Shown piece after piece: positions 1 through 9,400 of a DNA stretch of 64,000 nucleotides. The DNA is from Diploptera punctata (Eukaryota > Arthropoda > Insecta > Blattodea > Blaberidae), in NCBI GenBank assembly GCA_030220185.1, contig JASPKZ010010239.1, positions 886,001 through 950,000 on the forward strand. The letters run 5' to 3'. Position 1 is the first letter of the stretch. Each line of letters begins with the position of its first letter. The position numbers and the translations under genes are program-made. Below the pieces are notes generated by a model, which did not search any database, had not been told where the DNA came from, and was given only the letters and a program-made list of their open reading frames with translations.

Positions 1-223
1 GAACAACGACCACACGGGAGGCTGCAAACACGGAAGACCACAACGGCAGACACGGCGGAGATAGATATATCGGATCGGCAAAAATGTTGTAAGTGGCAAC
101 CCAATCTCTGACGATAAAATAACGGACCCGCTCGGGGAAACAAAAGTGAAGTCCTCAATGGCAGATGGCGCAAGAGGCAACCCTCGTCGTGGGGATAAAA
201 CACAAGGAAACAAGTCTAAAGGT
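1..223. other. unassigned sequence left of the Mutator-like element
   Basis: This stretch is more GC-rich than its surroundings. It has a long open reading in one forward frame with a stop near position 56. I do not recognise the product. It could be the left part of the retroelement remnant that resumes after the Mutator-like insertion, but I could not link the two sides. Confidence 0.3.
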
Positions 224-1499
224 TTAAGGGGGCTCATACACCATTACAGTCAAAATGTTCATTTTTTTGTTTTTGGTCTCTTGTGAAAGAGCATACTTTA
301 AAGTACATATTTCTGAAATTTTGTGATATCTTCTGTTTTTGTCGAGATATATAATGTTGAGTGTCAATGTGCGCTCCAATCCCCAGCACTATATGTGTCC
401 ACTGGGTGCAACGTCGTGGTGTGGATATCGACAAGCCCAGGCAGAGGGAAGAGAAGCAGTATATAAACATCCACATCCAATACTAATGGCTGTTATGAAC
501 GCCATAAGACCTACCTTCAAAGACCTTTCAAAAACAGAACTTCTAAGACGGTGCTTGAAGGGCCGCACTCAAAATTCAAACGAGTCCTATAATAATAAAG
601 TGTGGACAATTTGCCCTAAAACAAGTAATGCTGGGAAAACAGTTGTCAAAATAGCAGCAGCTGATGCTGCAGCAACATTCAATGATGGGGATACAAGCAG
701 ATTAAAAGTTTTAGAAGAGTTTGGAGTGAATGTAGGAAAATATGCCAAGGCTGCTTTTAGGCATCGTGATGTCCTGCGCATAAAATCTGCTGATAAACGC
801 CTACGAGAATCCTCGAAGGAGTCCAGGAGAACTAGAAGACGACTGAGGCTTGAGGAACATGGCAGGAGAAGTGAAAAGGAGGGCACAACATATGCTGCCA
901 GGAGCTTTCTAATACAGACTTTAAGTAGAAACATGCGTAACTTTAACATCGTTTTCCCAAAAGTTAAAATTTTAAGAACATAAAACGCAATAACTCAAAA
1001 ACAAATGTTTAAATTTTCATGACAGTTTGCACATACACTCCTCTACTTAGTCTGTATCTGGCATACTAAAATCATTGCAATCGTTGAATATTAAGGTTAG
1101 GTAATGGGGAATATATAGTGTAAAAATTATTTTCAAAAATTATTAATAAAAAAATCTTTTTGCTCTAAACCAATAAATTAGGGGAACATCTTAATAGTGC
1201 ACAAGCTTTATTAGGGTGTTATATTTATTTAAAAAATTGTTTATACTAGTCAGGTTATTAGTTTACAAGTAATAATGTATGATATGATATATAAGAAACT
1301 GAAATTATGCAAATTTTATTTTCCTGCAATTACAAAAGTTTTGCTTCAATAATAACAATTTTAATATCAAATGAAAGCCAATAGTGTAAACTACCTGTGC
1401 GCAAATTTGCATAATTGTATGTTTTATAGTTTTTTTTAATATGTAAAGTAACGATGGGTGTGCATATGTACCTCGTGCTGGGTGTATGAGCCCCCTTAA
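224..1499 (+). mobile_element. Mutator-like DNA transposon remnant with 17-bp TIRs
   Basis: The 17 bases at 224-240 are the exact reverse complement of 1483-1499, giving termini of the form TTAAGGGGGCTCATACA. They enclose about 1.28 kb that carries the C-terminal part of a Mutator-like transposase (339-983) followed by AT-rich non-coding sequence. Similarity between the two ends stops soon after the 17 bases. No convincing 8-11 bp target duplication is visible outside the TIRs, so either the outer ends are eroded or the true border differs by a few bases. The element lacks the N-terminal catalytic half of a full Mutator-like transposase, so it would be non-autonomous. Seen: TIRs and ORF. Inferred: superfamily. 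Confidence 0.7.
354..983 (+). pseudogene. Mutator-like transposase, C-terminal fragment
   Basis: An open frame of about 209 codons starts at the first ATG (354) and ends with TAA at 981-983; the frame is also open for some codons upstream. It contains a CPLGATSWC block, then LSKTELLRRCLKG, QNSNESYNNKVWTICPK and a region rich in alanine and asparagine, and ends in a strongly basic stretch (about residues 140-185). This is the order seen in the C-terminal part of the insect 'Mutator-like transposase domain' proteins, as I know the family: Cys-rich block, leader, then N-E-S-x-N. The upstream catalytic portion expected of a full protein is absent, so I call it a fragment inside the TIR element. 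The alternative is a domesticated host gene, which I consider unlikely because the flanks are TIRs and no introns are apparent. Confidence 0.6.
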
Positions 1500-1579
1500 G
1501 CAAGCAGCCCCTCCAAAGGACTAACCCTGCAGAATGTAAGTACCATATCAGGTGACATTTAAAAATACTTACATGCTAC

Positions 1580-1812
1580 AAAGAGATAGTCGGACTGTTC
1601 AACGGATAACACAGTAACTAAAAGTAGAGAAAGTAAACACAACAATAGTGAAATACAGAACAGACTGGAAAAAAACACTTAACAAGGATGACTGAGAACA
1701 GAACACCAAAAGCAGTATATAACTATTCACCAAGAAGAAGTTTGGGAAGATCAAGAAACGATGGAAAGAACAGAAATTTGGAGCCAGAACAGGCTGCCAA
1801 AAAGCCTAACCC
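1580..1812 (+). mobile_element. non-LTR retrotransposon 3'-end remnant (reverse transcriptase C-terminus)
   Basis: Broken frames encode KYRTDWKK, then TENRTPKAVYNYSPRRSLGR, then a basic RW-type stretch. This is the characteristic tail of many insect LINE polymerases (W-x-x-H-x-x-R-M ... P-x-GRRS-x-GRPR-x-RW). Stops and frameshifts interrupt it, and nothing upstream is recognisable because the Mutator-like element lies directly before it. Confidence 0.6.
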
Positions 1813-2231
1813 GTGACGAAGAAGAGGACATGACATGTAACCATTTACATAACACCAATTTCAAAGTTCGGTCCCCAGGAAGTAACATGCTTATGTCAGC
1901 GTCCGAATCACTTCATGAAACATTCCTGCATTCCGTCTTTGGTCACTTCCAGCGGAGCGCGTGCCGCATGAATTTGACCTCTTAGGCTGACACATACTGC
2001 CGCCCCTTTAGTAGGAATTTGACTTTTGATTATAGGTAGAAATGTGCTGAAGTAAAATCTGGAGAATATTATTACAAGAAGGGCAGGTATTTTGTGAGAA
2101 ATTCGCTCTAAGAGTGACCGATGTGTCGGATCATTGTCATGAACACCTGGGGAGCAGGCAAAGACACGAGACGGACGTGTCAGGGAAGCTGCTCACAGAA
2201 CATGGCGTTACTAACAGTAGTTAATTATCTT
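1813..2231. other. no recognised feature
   Basis: This is mixed-composition sequence with no ORF beyond chance length and no repeat that I could match elsewhere in the window. Confidence 0.5.
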
Positions 2232-2632
2232 CTTAAGCCCGTTCTTCCCTTAACAGAGATTTGAGCGCTCTCCCCCTACAGGGAAGAATTTGAACCATGG
2301 GGCTACTAATTTAGTTACACTTGTTTTCGTATAAATGTCATTTTGAGAGGTCCGTGGTCAGCGTTCCGCCTCATACTGACATCTAGGAAAACATGGTAGT
2401 ACTAGACAGGAAAATTCGGTACATTTTGCTTAGAGGCCTTTTCATTAAGGCTTAAGGATTTTTTACGAGCCTGAAAATCTTCAGACTCGGGACCCACGGC
2501 TTAAAGCCCCTCCCGGAGGACTTGCTCCTTGGATTTTTCCGTCCTAAAAAATCCATCGACCGCTGCCGGGTTTGAACCCGCGACCCTCGGGACCAGAGGC
2601 AAGGAGCATAACCACTAGACCACCGCGGCAGA
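2232..2632 (-). mobile_element. SINE family 1 (tRNA-headed), full-length copy
   Basis: Read on the minus strand, the element begins with a tRNA-derived head carrying an A-box-like GTGGTCTAGTGGTTATGCTC and a B-box-like GGGTTCAAACCC. A conserved body follows (AAAAAATCC...CTCCGGGAGGGG, GGGTCCCGAGTCTGAAGATT), then a 3' part with GGCGGAACGCTGACCAC and TTCCCTGTAGGGGGAGAGCGC. The same roughly 400-bp unit recurs at 8350-8748 and 21112-21515, with shorter or diverged copies at 29665, 41963, 47893 and 61855. It has internal pol III promoter elements and no coding capacity. Confidence 0.9.
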
Positions 2633-2639
2633 CAGTCGT

Positions 2640-3060
2640 TAATTATTCAAAATTAAATTTGTTGCCAAAATTATCACTACAATATGTACAATAAATAATG
2701 GATCGGTCAGATAATCAAAAATGGGCAGAATAAGAAATTAAGTGATTAGAACGTTTGAATAAAGAGCATTCAATCCTGAATTTTGTAAAATACAGACAAA
2801 TACAATGATATGAACTTGTACAACAAACGGATGATTAACCAATAATAGTTTTGGTTTGGATTCTAGCGGAAGAGATATGTAGAGTTAATAGTATAAACAC
2901 TTGGTGAACGTTTAATATCAGGAGTTGCAACATCAGGACTGGCAAGAGATAGATAGTTGAAAAAAAAGTGTAAAACATTGGTCACAGGAAGATGTAGTAA
3001 TACATTCTAAACCAGTTCATGATTATTTATTTTCAGACTTTGATTATATTTTATCAAAAA
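2640..3060. other. AT-rich sequence, no recognised feature
   Basis: No ORF, tRNA-like element or repeat shared with the rest of the window was recognised. Confidence 0.5.
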
Positions 3061-3061
3061 A

Positions 3062-3205
3062 GGTGTGTTTTTTTCTCTCTTCTTTAATTTGTTTTATTTT
3101 TTATTCGGAAAATTAATGCACATACTGCCAAGCAGGCCCGTCCGCAACGTAAATAAAATGTATTTCGTTATTTTGAAAACAAAATGCAATAAATTCCATG
3201 TATAT
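3062..3205. repeat. dispersed repeat R (copy 1)
   Basis: A T-rich leader, TTTATTCGGAAAA, an AAGCAGGCCCGT core and a following AACGTAAAT block also occur in the same order at about 21510-21600 (TTTATTCACGGAACA, AAACAGGCCCGT, CAATGTAAAT). Both copies begin in a T-run, as though the end of a processed transcript were on the other strand. The family is not identified. Confidence 0.5.
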
Positions 3206-3206
3206 A

Positions 3207-3260
<54 letters not shown>
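3199..3260. repeat. (TA)n microsatellite
   Basis: This is about 60 bp of nearly pure TA dinucleotide. The overlapping Tyr/Ile-repeat reading frames on both strands are artefacts of the repeat. Confidence 0.98.
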
Positions 3261-3264
<4 letters not shown>

Positions 3265-3269
3265 CGCTT

Positions 3270-3828
3270 CTAAGATCTTACCAGAAGGTTGCTGGTGACA
3301 ATGTAGGCCTATGTGTGTCCTGTGCAATTACAACTGTTATTAAATTTAATGAATTATTAAAAGATGATTAATCATAATTTAATAACAAATTAGTCACTAA
3401 ATATTTTTTACGTTCTTGCCAAACTGACATATAAAACACAACTAAGTGTTTTAACGTGTAATGAAACATTTTTATTTGTTTTAAGTCAATAATTACATTT
3501 CGAGAACATTATAAATTTTGTTTGCATCAATATTCTCAATTCATAATTAAATAGCCGCCCAAAATAAGGTTGTTATTTATTTACTTTACTTTACCTTAGT
3601 TAAATCTCTCCCTTTGCTGGAACTTTAGGAGACACGATTTGTTGGGAGAAGATTTTAAATTCTTCATTTAGATAATTTTTTGATCATACAGGGCGTGGAG
3701 GCCCATTGGATGTCGACTCAATATGACAATGTTACTCCCGATACAACATGAATATTAAAAACGAGACACTATTAACATATACCCTTATATACTTATACAA
3801 AATAAGAAGAATATGGATAACTGTGATG
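3270..3828. other. AT-rich sequence, no recognised feature
   Basis: No coding or structured element was recognised. Confidence 0.5.
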
Positions 3829-3829
3829 G

Positions 3830-4270
3830 TCAATTCATCATCATCCCATCATCATCATCATCATCATCGGCGTGACTATCCCATTCTCTTCGGTCAATGA
3901 CCTTATTTCTCCAATTTGTTATGCCAATCAACCGTAAGTCCGCCTGTACGTCGTCCATCCATCGTAACCTAGGCCTCCCAACCTTTCTCCTTCCATACAG
4001 CTTAGCGTTTGATATCATCCTGTGCAAATGTGTCTCGTTCATTCCGCAAACATGGCTCAACCATTCGATACGTCCAACATTTACATCTATAAGTATATCA
4101 GTATATTTATATAGGTCAAATATTTCCTGATTAGATCTTATTCTCCAGGTACCCTTATCCTTAATTGCATCATATATTTTCCATAATGGCCAGTTCATAC
4201 TTCGGGATTTTTTGGAGCTGAAAGTTTTCAAATTTTTTCTTAGTGATGAAGGACATTCCGAAAAAATCAT
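3830..4270 (-). pseudogene. LINE reverse transcriptase C-terminal fragment
   Basis: A 146-codon minus-strand frame reads WRIRSNQEIFDLYKYTDIL, then RIEWLSHVCGMNE, then GRRKVGRPRLRWMDDVQADL and NWRNKVIDRREW. It ends in an Asp-rich run encoded by a (GAT)n tail. This matches the conserved C-terminal end of RTE-like and related LINE polymerases in order and spacing. The catalytic reverse transcriptase core is absent, so it is a 5'-truncated insertion. The trinucleotide tail at 3840-3868 probably marks its 3' end. It is not a host protein. Confidence 0.8.
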
Positions 4271-4370
4271 CCAGGAGACTTTTTCCTACCGATGATCTAA
4301 TCCTGGCCCATTGCGTCTAAGTATAACGACGTTACCACTAGACCACATCAGTGGACAACAATATTGTAAC
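4262..4370 (-). mobile_element. tRNA-headed SINE fragment
   Basis: On the minus strand, GTGGTCTAGTGGTAACGTCG resembles a tRNA A-box region, followed by a degraded B-box near 4285-4300. It resembles the head of SINE family 1. No body was recognised, probably because LINE sequence adjoins. Confidence 0.5.
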
Positions 4371-4379
4371 CTTTATTTT

Positions 4380-4915
4380 TTGGCCAAGTTAAGTTTTACA
4401 TGGAAAACAGTTATAGATGTGGGACATTTTTCCAAGAAAAAATCAACTGTGAAAAATAAACTACAGTCTTGTTCTGTACGGATTTTAAATTATTGTATTC
4501 GGAATAGTCTAGTCCCCTGCATGAAAATGTTTCGCGGCATCATAAATAGTAAATAGACGTACAAATAATTTCTTTGTTACAATATAAACACAGTAAGCAG
4601 CGTAAAATGAACTACAAACCTTCACCATACTCAGCATGTGTCTCTCTCATCAATGTGGTACCTAGGGTTAGGTTGTAGGGGTCATTTAGCCATCACAGTA
4701 TATTTCCCGATTGTAAGTACGTGTGTACTAAGCTCGGTTGAAATTACTCCAAGCGTTCCAGAATTTTGCTGGCATATACATTGGTAGTTATCTATTATTA
4801 ACACATGCAATCTCTTCTCATTCTTATCCGTGTGTTTGGGGTCTCTTACCTCTAACAGAATCCTTTTCAGATATAAATCTTATGTGCACCAAGCTTGATA
4901 TATAGGCCTATATAT
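4380..4915. other. no recognised feature
   Basis: AT-rich sequence; the open frame at 4311-4556 shows no recognisable motif. Confidence 0.5.
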
Positions 4916-4917
4916 TA

Positions 4918-5153
4918 TATTGTAGATTTTCGCGGATATAAGTATGACTAAGAAAATTTCCTTGGGGTTACCGCGTCATGAATTCAAGGTTTGCCCCTGG
5001 CCACTGATTCGCACGTTTCGACATGATCCCACATTCCATTATAAGGAATATACTTCCTTGATAATGGCATATGGGATCATATCCAAACATCATAATCAGT
5101 GACAAGAGACCAACCTTGAATATCTATGACGCGGAAAACCTAAGAACCCTTTC

Positions 5154-5160
<7 letters not shown>
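4918..5160. mobile_element. foldback MITE-like inverted repeat
   Basis: Two imperfect arms of roughly 100 bp face each other around 5045-5055. Examples are CTAAGAAAATTTCCTTGGGG with CGCGTCATGAATTCAAGG on the left, against CCTTGAATATCTATGACGCG with CCTAAGAACCCTTTCTTAAT on the right, and ATTATAAGGAA against TTCCTTGATAAT at the centre. Part of the same sequence recurs in the other orientation at about 59620-59710 (ATACTTATATCCGCGAAAAT, GAATTCAAGGTTGGCC). TA-rich tracts border both sites. No coding capacity. Confidence 0.65.
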
Positions 5161-5191
<31 letters not shown>

Positions 5192-5340
5192 CTAACTATC
5201 ATATCGAATCCAATATACTTTTACATTGGTACGATATCAATTTCGTGATGTTTTCATGTTGGTACGATATCGAATCTAACATTTTTTCATCCAAAGTGAC
5301 GTCATTTGATGTTGGTAGTGATATCGATTCGATTTTTTTT
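5155..5340. repeat. (TA)n tract followed by degenerate short direct repeats
   Basis: After the TA tract, a motif of the form GGTACGATATCGAATC or GGTAGTGATATCGATTCGA occurs three times between about 5226 and 5330 at roughly 45-60 bp spacing. No family is recognised. Confidence 0.5.
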
Positions 5341-7288
5341 TATAATTAGGGATGTATATGTTAATTTTTTTAAATATTAATTTAAATTATATGTGTCAAA
5401 GCACATTGCCTGTAGATCCTAGTATATTAGACTATTCTGAACTTTAAAATGTTTAACTGACAATGAAAGGACACGGCATTTGTTTCGGAGAATAGAAAAA
5501 AAATTAGTTTGTTAACAGTTATGAAGAAAAAGTCTAAAGATTTACCAAATATGTTGGAACGGTATTAGCAGAAGAAGCAAGGAATAGGTGGAGCGGTGTA
5601 GGTTTTCTCTCTACTAAAGCCTTGTATTTACATAGCTACCGGTTAGCAGCGCAATTGACACAATTAGTAAGATTTATATTTTCTGCTAGATTAGATCAGT
5701 TTTATCTTTATGATGTTGAAGTGTATTTCCGAAGTTAGTAATTTTGTATAGTACGGTCACCCTTTATCATTGTGACAGGTGATAACTGATAACTGTCAAA
5801 CTGTTGATGGAGTATTTTGGCATTTCGGAAGATGCATCTACATAAAAAAGCGAATTATTTTTGAACAAATAAACAGTTGACAGAATAAGAAAAATAAGAA
5901 GCTATAATAGCAGATCTGTCCAAACTCTTAATAGAGGATGAGACATCAGATGAAGAAAGTTAAGTGTCATGGCTGTGAGTGATTAATGAAAAAAATGTTA
6001 CCAATGGCGAATTTCCAGGAAAGTAGCAGTTCAACGTAAGAACTATCACCTCCAAGAAAAAGAAGAACAAGTTTCCAGAAAGATATCTGGCTGATGCATA
6101 CAATCTAACTTATGAAACAATAAAGGGAGACAGATGGAATGTTTTTTACTATTCATCTGTCACGTCTTGAATTATCAATACTACAAAAACACCGCGCCTT
6201 AACCTTACAACATACTTGGCACAGACGAGAAAAATAAAAAATAAGACTGTGTTACAAAATACGCTAAAACAAAGCCATTCGTCAGAACCAAACATCTTTC
6301 AAGATATAATGAATTGTAAATTACATGACCATTTTTTAGAAAAGGATAGGAATATGCAATAATGCATGACCATAAATTGAGTCTTTGGGAATTGAAGATT
6401 AAGACATCATGTGGCACCACAATTAATCATTGTTCAAATGTTCCATCTCATTGGGAAAATAATTTAAACGAAGTAATGATATTATCTATTGCAAAATAAC
6501 TAACAAAGTTGGCAAGCGGTTGGTTAAAGAACTGTAGATATTAAACTAAGAGCTCATGAATTAGCGAGAGAAGTCAGATCTCTCACTGATCAAAAAGTCT
6601 CACCTTTTCAAATAATTAATGCTGAGCAATAAGATTTGATAAATAATTATCAACTGGTTGATCATGGTAATTGAGGGGAAACAAGTTTCTTAGAAGCGGT
6701 TGATCCATAGCAGCAAATTTTTATATGATAATACGAGGGATTGTGATGGATAGTATCCTGCCATCCTTTTGTATGTCCTTGTTTCGGAGCCCATCTTCCA
6801 TTTTCTAGCAAATAAATATATGGGAGAATGTGTCTTGTTAAAAGGGGAAGTTGGTACAAGCTACTTCAATTACACCTGTTTTGCTACAACACTGGCCCGT
6901 GCAGAAAGATACACGAGAGGCTGTGTGTCTTCATTCTCCTTCAGTTACCAACACGATGTAATGTCTTCATCAAATTTTGCAGCACTTTTTTAATAATTAC
7001 CTTTTCGGGACTAGAAATCCTTAATGAAATCGCATGCTGTGGGTGTATGTTTTCAAGAAAATAATTTTATTCATTCATTCATTTTAATTGTTTATACAGG
7101 TAACTTGTATCTATAAAGGGAGTGGTTTACAATTACTAATATGGTCACGTTAAGGTATATTCCCTCAGTTTTCGTGCAGGGTCCTTGTTACAGGAAGGCT
7201 TACAGTGGAACCCTTCGTGCTTCTGTTACACGGTACCCGATGTAAAGAAAAAAAAATGTTTTTAGGGAAAATGTTAACACTTAAATAT
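5341..7288. other. unassigned AT-rich region
   Basis: Nearly 2 kb without a feature I can name. Around 5880-6680 short open stretches in several frames suggest an old, heavily mutated coding repeat, but no motif is clear enough to assign. The open frames at 6769-7064 look non-coding. Confidence 0.4.
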
Positions 7289-7289
7289 A

Positions 7290-7450
7290 ACTAACTCACT
7301 GAATAGCAACATCAAATCTGTAGATTAATGGCTGCGCGGACATAAGCTCTCCATAGATCCCAAACCGGAACTATTTTTTTTTCGATCATCCGCTGTATAA
7401 TCTATTTCCTTCCGATCATGGTTAATGTGATTATTCCATCTCATATATGT
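7290..7450 (-). mobile_element. RTE-type LINE 3'-end remnant
   Basis: TAACTCACTG, GGCTGCGCGGACATAAGC, TCTCCATAGATCCC and TATAATCTATTTCCTTCCGA match, on the minus strand, the last 150 bases of the RTE-type LINE seen at 18346-18500. It is diverged and 5'-truncated. Confidence 0.75.
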
Positions 7451-7916
7451 GACAAAAAACATAATGGTGGAATGTCTGAACCTATACTTCAATTTCTGGA
7501 TTTATCCACATCAAAATTTTCAAAAACTCAAACCCGTTTAGATATTTCCGCATAAATTTATATAAATCCGAAATCTTTAATTAAATGAAAATACAGTAAT
7601 TTATCCAAATATGTTTTTTTTCTGAATCTGTAAAGCCGCGAAAATAATATCTAGCTATAATTAGAAGTGTAATTACTTATCCCACTTGCTGTGAGAACTA
7701 ATCCCATAGGCCAAGGACGCCCAAACTGCGGCTCGCGGGCCGGATTCGGCCCTCCATCACTTTCTATCCGGTCCCTGCAGGCCTGTAGCATTCTAATGAA
7801 TTAAATATACTAAGGGTAGGACTATAATAGTAGTATACAAGTAATTGAACAAGAACCCGTCAAATATGTTTTAACGACATAACAAAAAAAAGTAGCAAAT
7901 CAACACACGCTTGTAA

Positions 7917-7917
<1 letters not shown>

Positions 7918-7955
<38 letters not shown>

Positions 7956-7969
7956 TAATAATAATATAA

Positions 7970-8004
<35 letters not shown>

Positions 8005-8047
8005 TAATAATAAATACAATAAAACAATAATAATAATAATAATAATA
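7918..8047. repeat. (AAT)n microsatellite
   Basis: An interrupted AAT/TAA array inside the hAT-type element. Further AAT or ATT arrays flank the nested SINE at 8300-8350 and 8748-8810. Confidence 0.97.
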
Positions 8048-8312
8048 TTATTAGATAGATAGATCATCGGATGATTAATATCTTTGACATAATATGATTC
8101 CTAATAGCCAATTTTGTCGGTCCATCCAAATCCTTGGTTGTACATGTTTGTCGTTCTTGTATAAATATATTCCCTGACTCCACGGGGTTTCAGGTTTTCC
8201 TCCGCCTCGTCTTCACTCAGGTTTCCATTCCAAAACACATTTTGGTAGCTGAACTTCTTCCATTTGCTGGACATGTCCGTACCGTCTTAATTGCTGAGTA
8301 ATAATAATGGTA

Positions 8313-8349
<37 letters not shown>

Positions 8350-8748
8350 CGACCGCGGTGGACTAGTGGTTATGCTCCTTGCCTCTGGTCCCGAGGGTCG
8401 CGGGTTCAAAACCGGCCGGGGTCGATGTATTTTTTAGGAGGGAAAAATCCAAGGAGCAAGTCCTCCAGGAGGGACTTTAAGCCGTGGGTCCCGAGTCTGA
8501 AGACTTTCAGGCTCATAAAAAATCCTTACGCCTGGATGAAAAGGCCTCTAAGCAATATTTACTGAATTTTCCCATCCTAATACTACCTTGGTTTCCTAGA
8601 TGTCAGTATGAGGCGGTACCCTGACCACTGACCACTCAAAATGACATCTCTACGAAAACAAGCGTAACTAAATTAGTAAGGTTCAAATTCTTCCCTATAG
8701 GGGGAGAGCGCCTAAATATCTGCGAAGGGAAAACATGGGCTTACAATA
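8350..8748 (+). mobile_element. SINE family 1, full-length copy nested in the hAT element
   Basis: CGACCGCGGTGGACTAGTGG opens a complete copy with A-box and B-box (GGGTTCAAAAC) and the full body to GGGCTTACAATAC. It is inserted between ATT and AAT arrays. It is one of three complete copies used to define the family. Confidence 0.92.
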
Positions 8749-8750
8749 CA

Positions 8751-8808
<58 letters not shown>

Positions 8809-9018
8809 TTAATCCACAACAGGACCTTCCGGCCCGATCCACCTTCGAGTTTCTTCAATTTGGCCCTCGATACAAATAAGTTTGGGCGGCTCTGCCATAT
8901 GCGTTTAAATTTTTACTTAATTCATTACTTAACATAATGTAATTTTCGTACTAAAACAAAGGCTTCATATACATAATTAAAAATATATAATGAAATCAGG
9001 GTATAAATATTTGTAATC

Positions 9019-9400
9019 AGTCCACCGCTGTGGTCTCGAGGTAGCGTGCTACCTTGTAACGCAGCGGGCCTGGGTTCGATCCCCGGTCGGGACAGTTTTT
9101 CTGGGTGAGGTTTTTATCAGGGATCTTCCTCACCTGTAAGACAAATGTCAGGAAAATTTTAAGGCCCAAACGGTCCCCGAAATCATATGGCCATCTCAAT
9201 CATCATCATTCATACTCATCTTAGATTAAGCTTAGGATTAGGGACTCTCCTGGCGCACCATTATCATCATCATCACCCATCATATCATCGGGGCAACGTA
9301 ACCACGCCTTCCAGGTGCCCAAACCTCAGAAGTGGATTACAAGTACGCCATGCCAGGAGAGAAACCAGGAATGTCGAAAGACCATCTGGGGCATTTGAAA
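9019..9400 (+). mobile_element. SINE family 2, body variant A
   Basis: The tRNA-derived head has GTGGTCTCGAGGTAGCG as A-box region and GGGTTCGATCCCCGGTCGGG as B-box and T-arm. The common body follows (CTGGGTGAGG, CACCTGTAAGACAAATGTCA, GGCCCAAACGGTCCCCGAAA, CATATGGCCATC). The 3' part is then TTAGGATTAGGGACTCTCC, GGCGCACCA, GCCTTCCAGG and CATGCCAGGAGAG. The same 3' part is joined to the same head at 40697-41000 (minus strand), and a fragment lies at 31693-31845. Confidence 0.88.

Larger units (their letters stand above)
7712..8894. mobile_element. hAT-type DNA transposon/MITE with nested SINE
   Basis: The left end CAAGGACGCCCAAACTGCGG continues into GGCTCGCGGGCC and GATTCGGCCCTCC. The right end is TTTGGCCCTC ... 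AAGTTTGGGCGGCTCTG. The terminal bases form an imperfect inverted repeat (CAaGgaCGCCCAAACT against CAgaGcCGCCCAAACT). The flanks CCATAGGC (7704-7711) and CCATATGC (8895-8902) form an 8-bp target duplication with one mismatch, as expected for hAT elements. The ends resemble the widespread hAT/Charlie-type terminus. The interior holds (AAT)n arrays and a SINE at 8350-8748, and no transposase. Confidence 0.8.

Noticed and set aside
1761..1985. 74-codon frame as a gene
   Set aside because: Its first part overlaps the LINE C-terminal remnant in another frame; the rest has no motif.
3065..3327. Overlapping Tyr/Ile-repeat open frames on both strands
   Set aside because: They are translations of the (TA)n microsatellite with unrelated ends.
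3830..4270. 146-codon intact frame as a possible host gene
   Set aside because: Matches the C-terminus of LINE polymerases and ends in a trinucleotide tail; it is a truncated insertion.
5880..6680. Harbinger/PIF-like transposase
   Set aside because: Only scattered similar words in several frames; no catalytic motif could be read, so no call was made.
9019..9095. True tRNA gene at a strong B-box
   Set aside because: The sequence is the head of SINE family 2, repeated with the same body at several places; the cloverleaf is incomplete.
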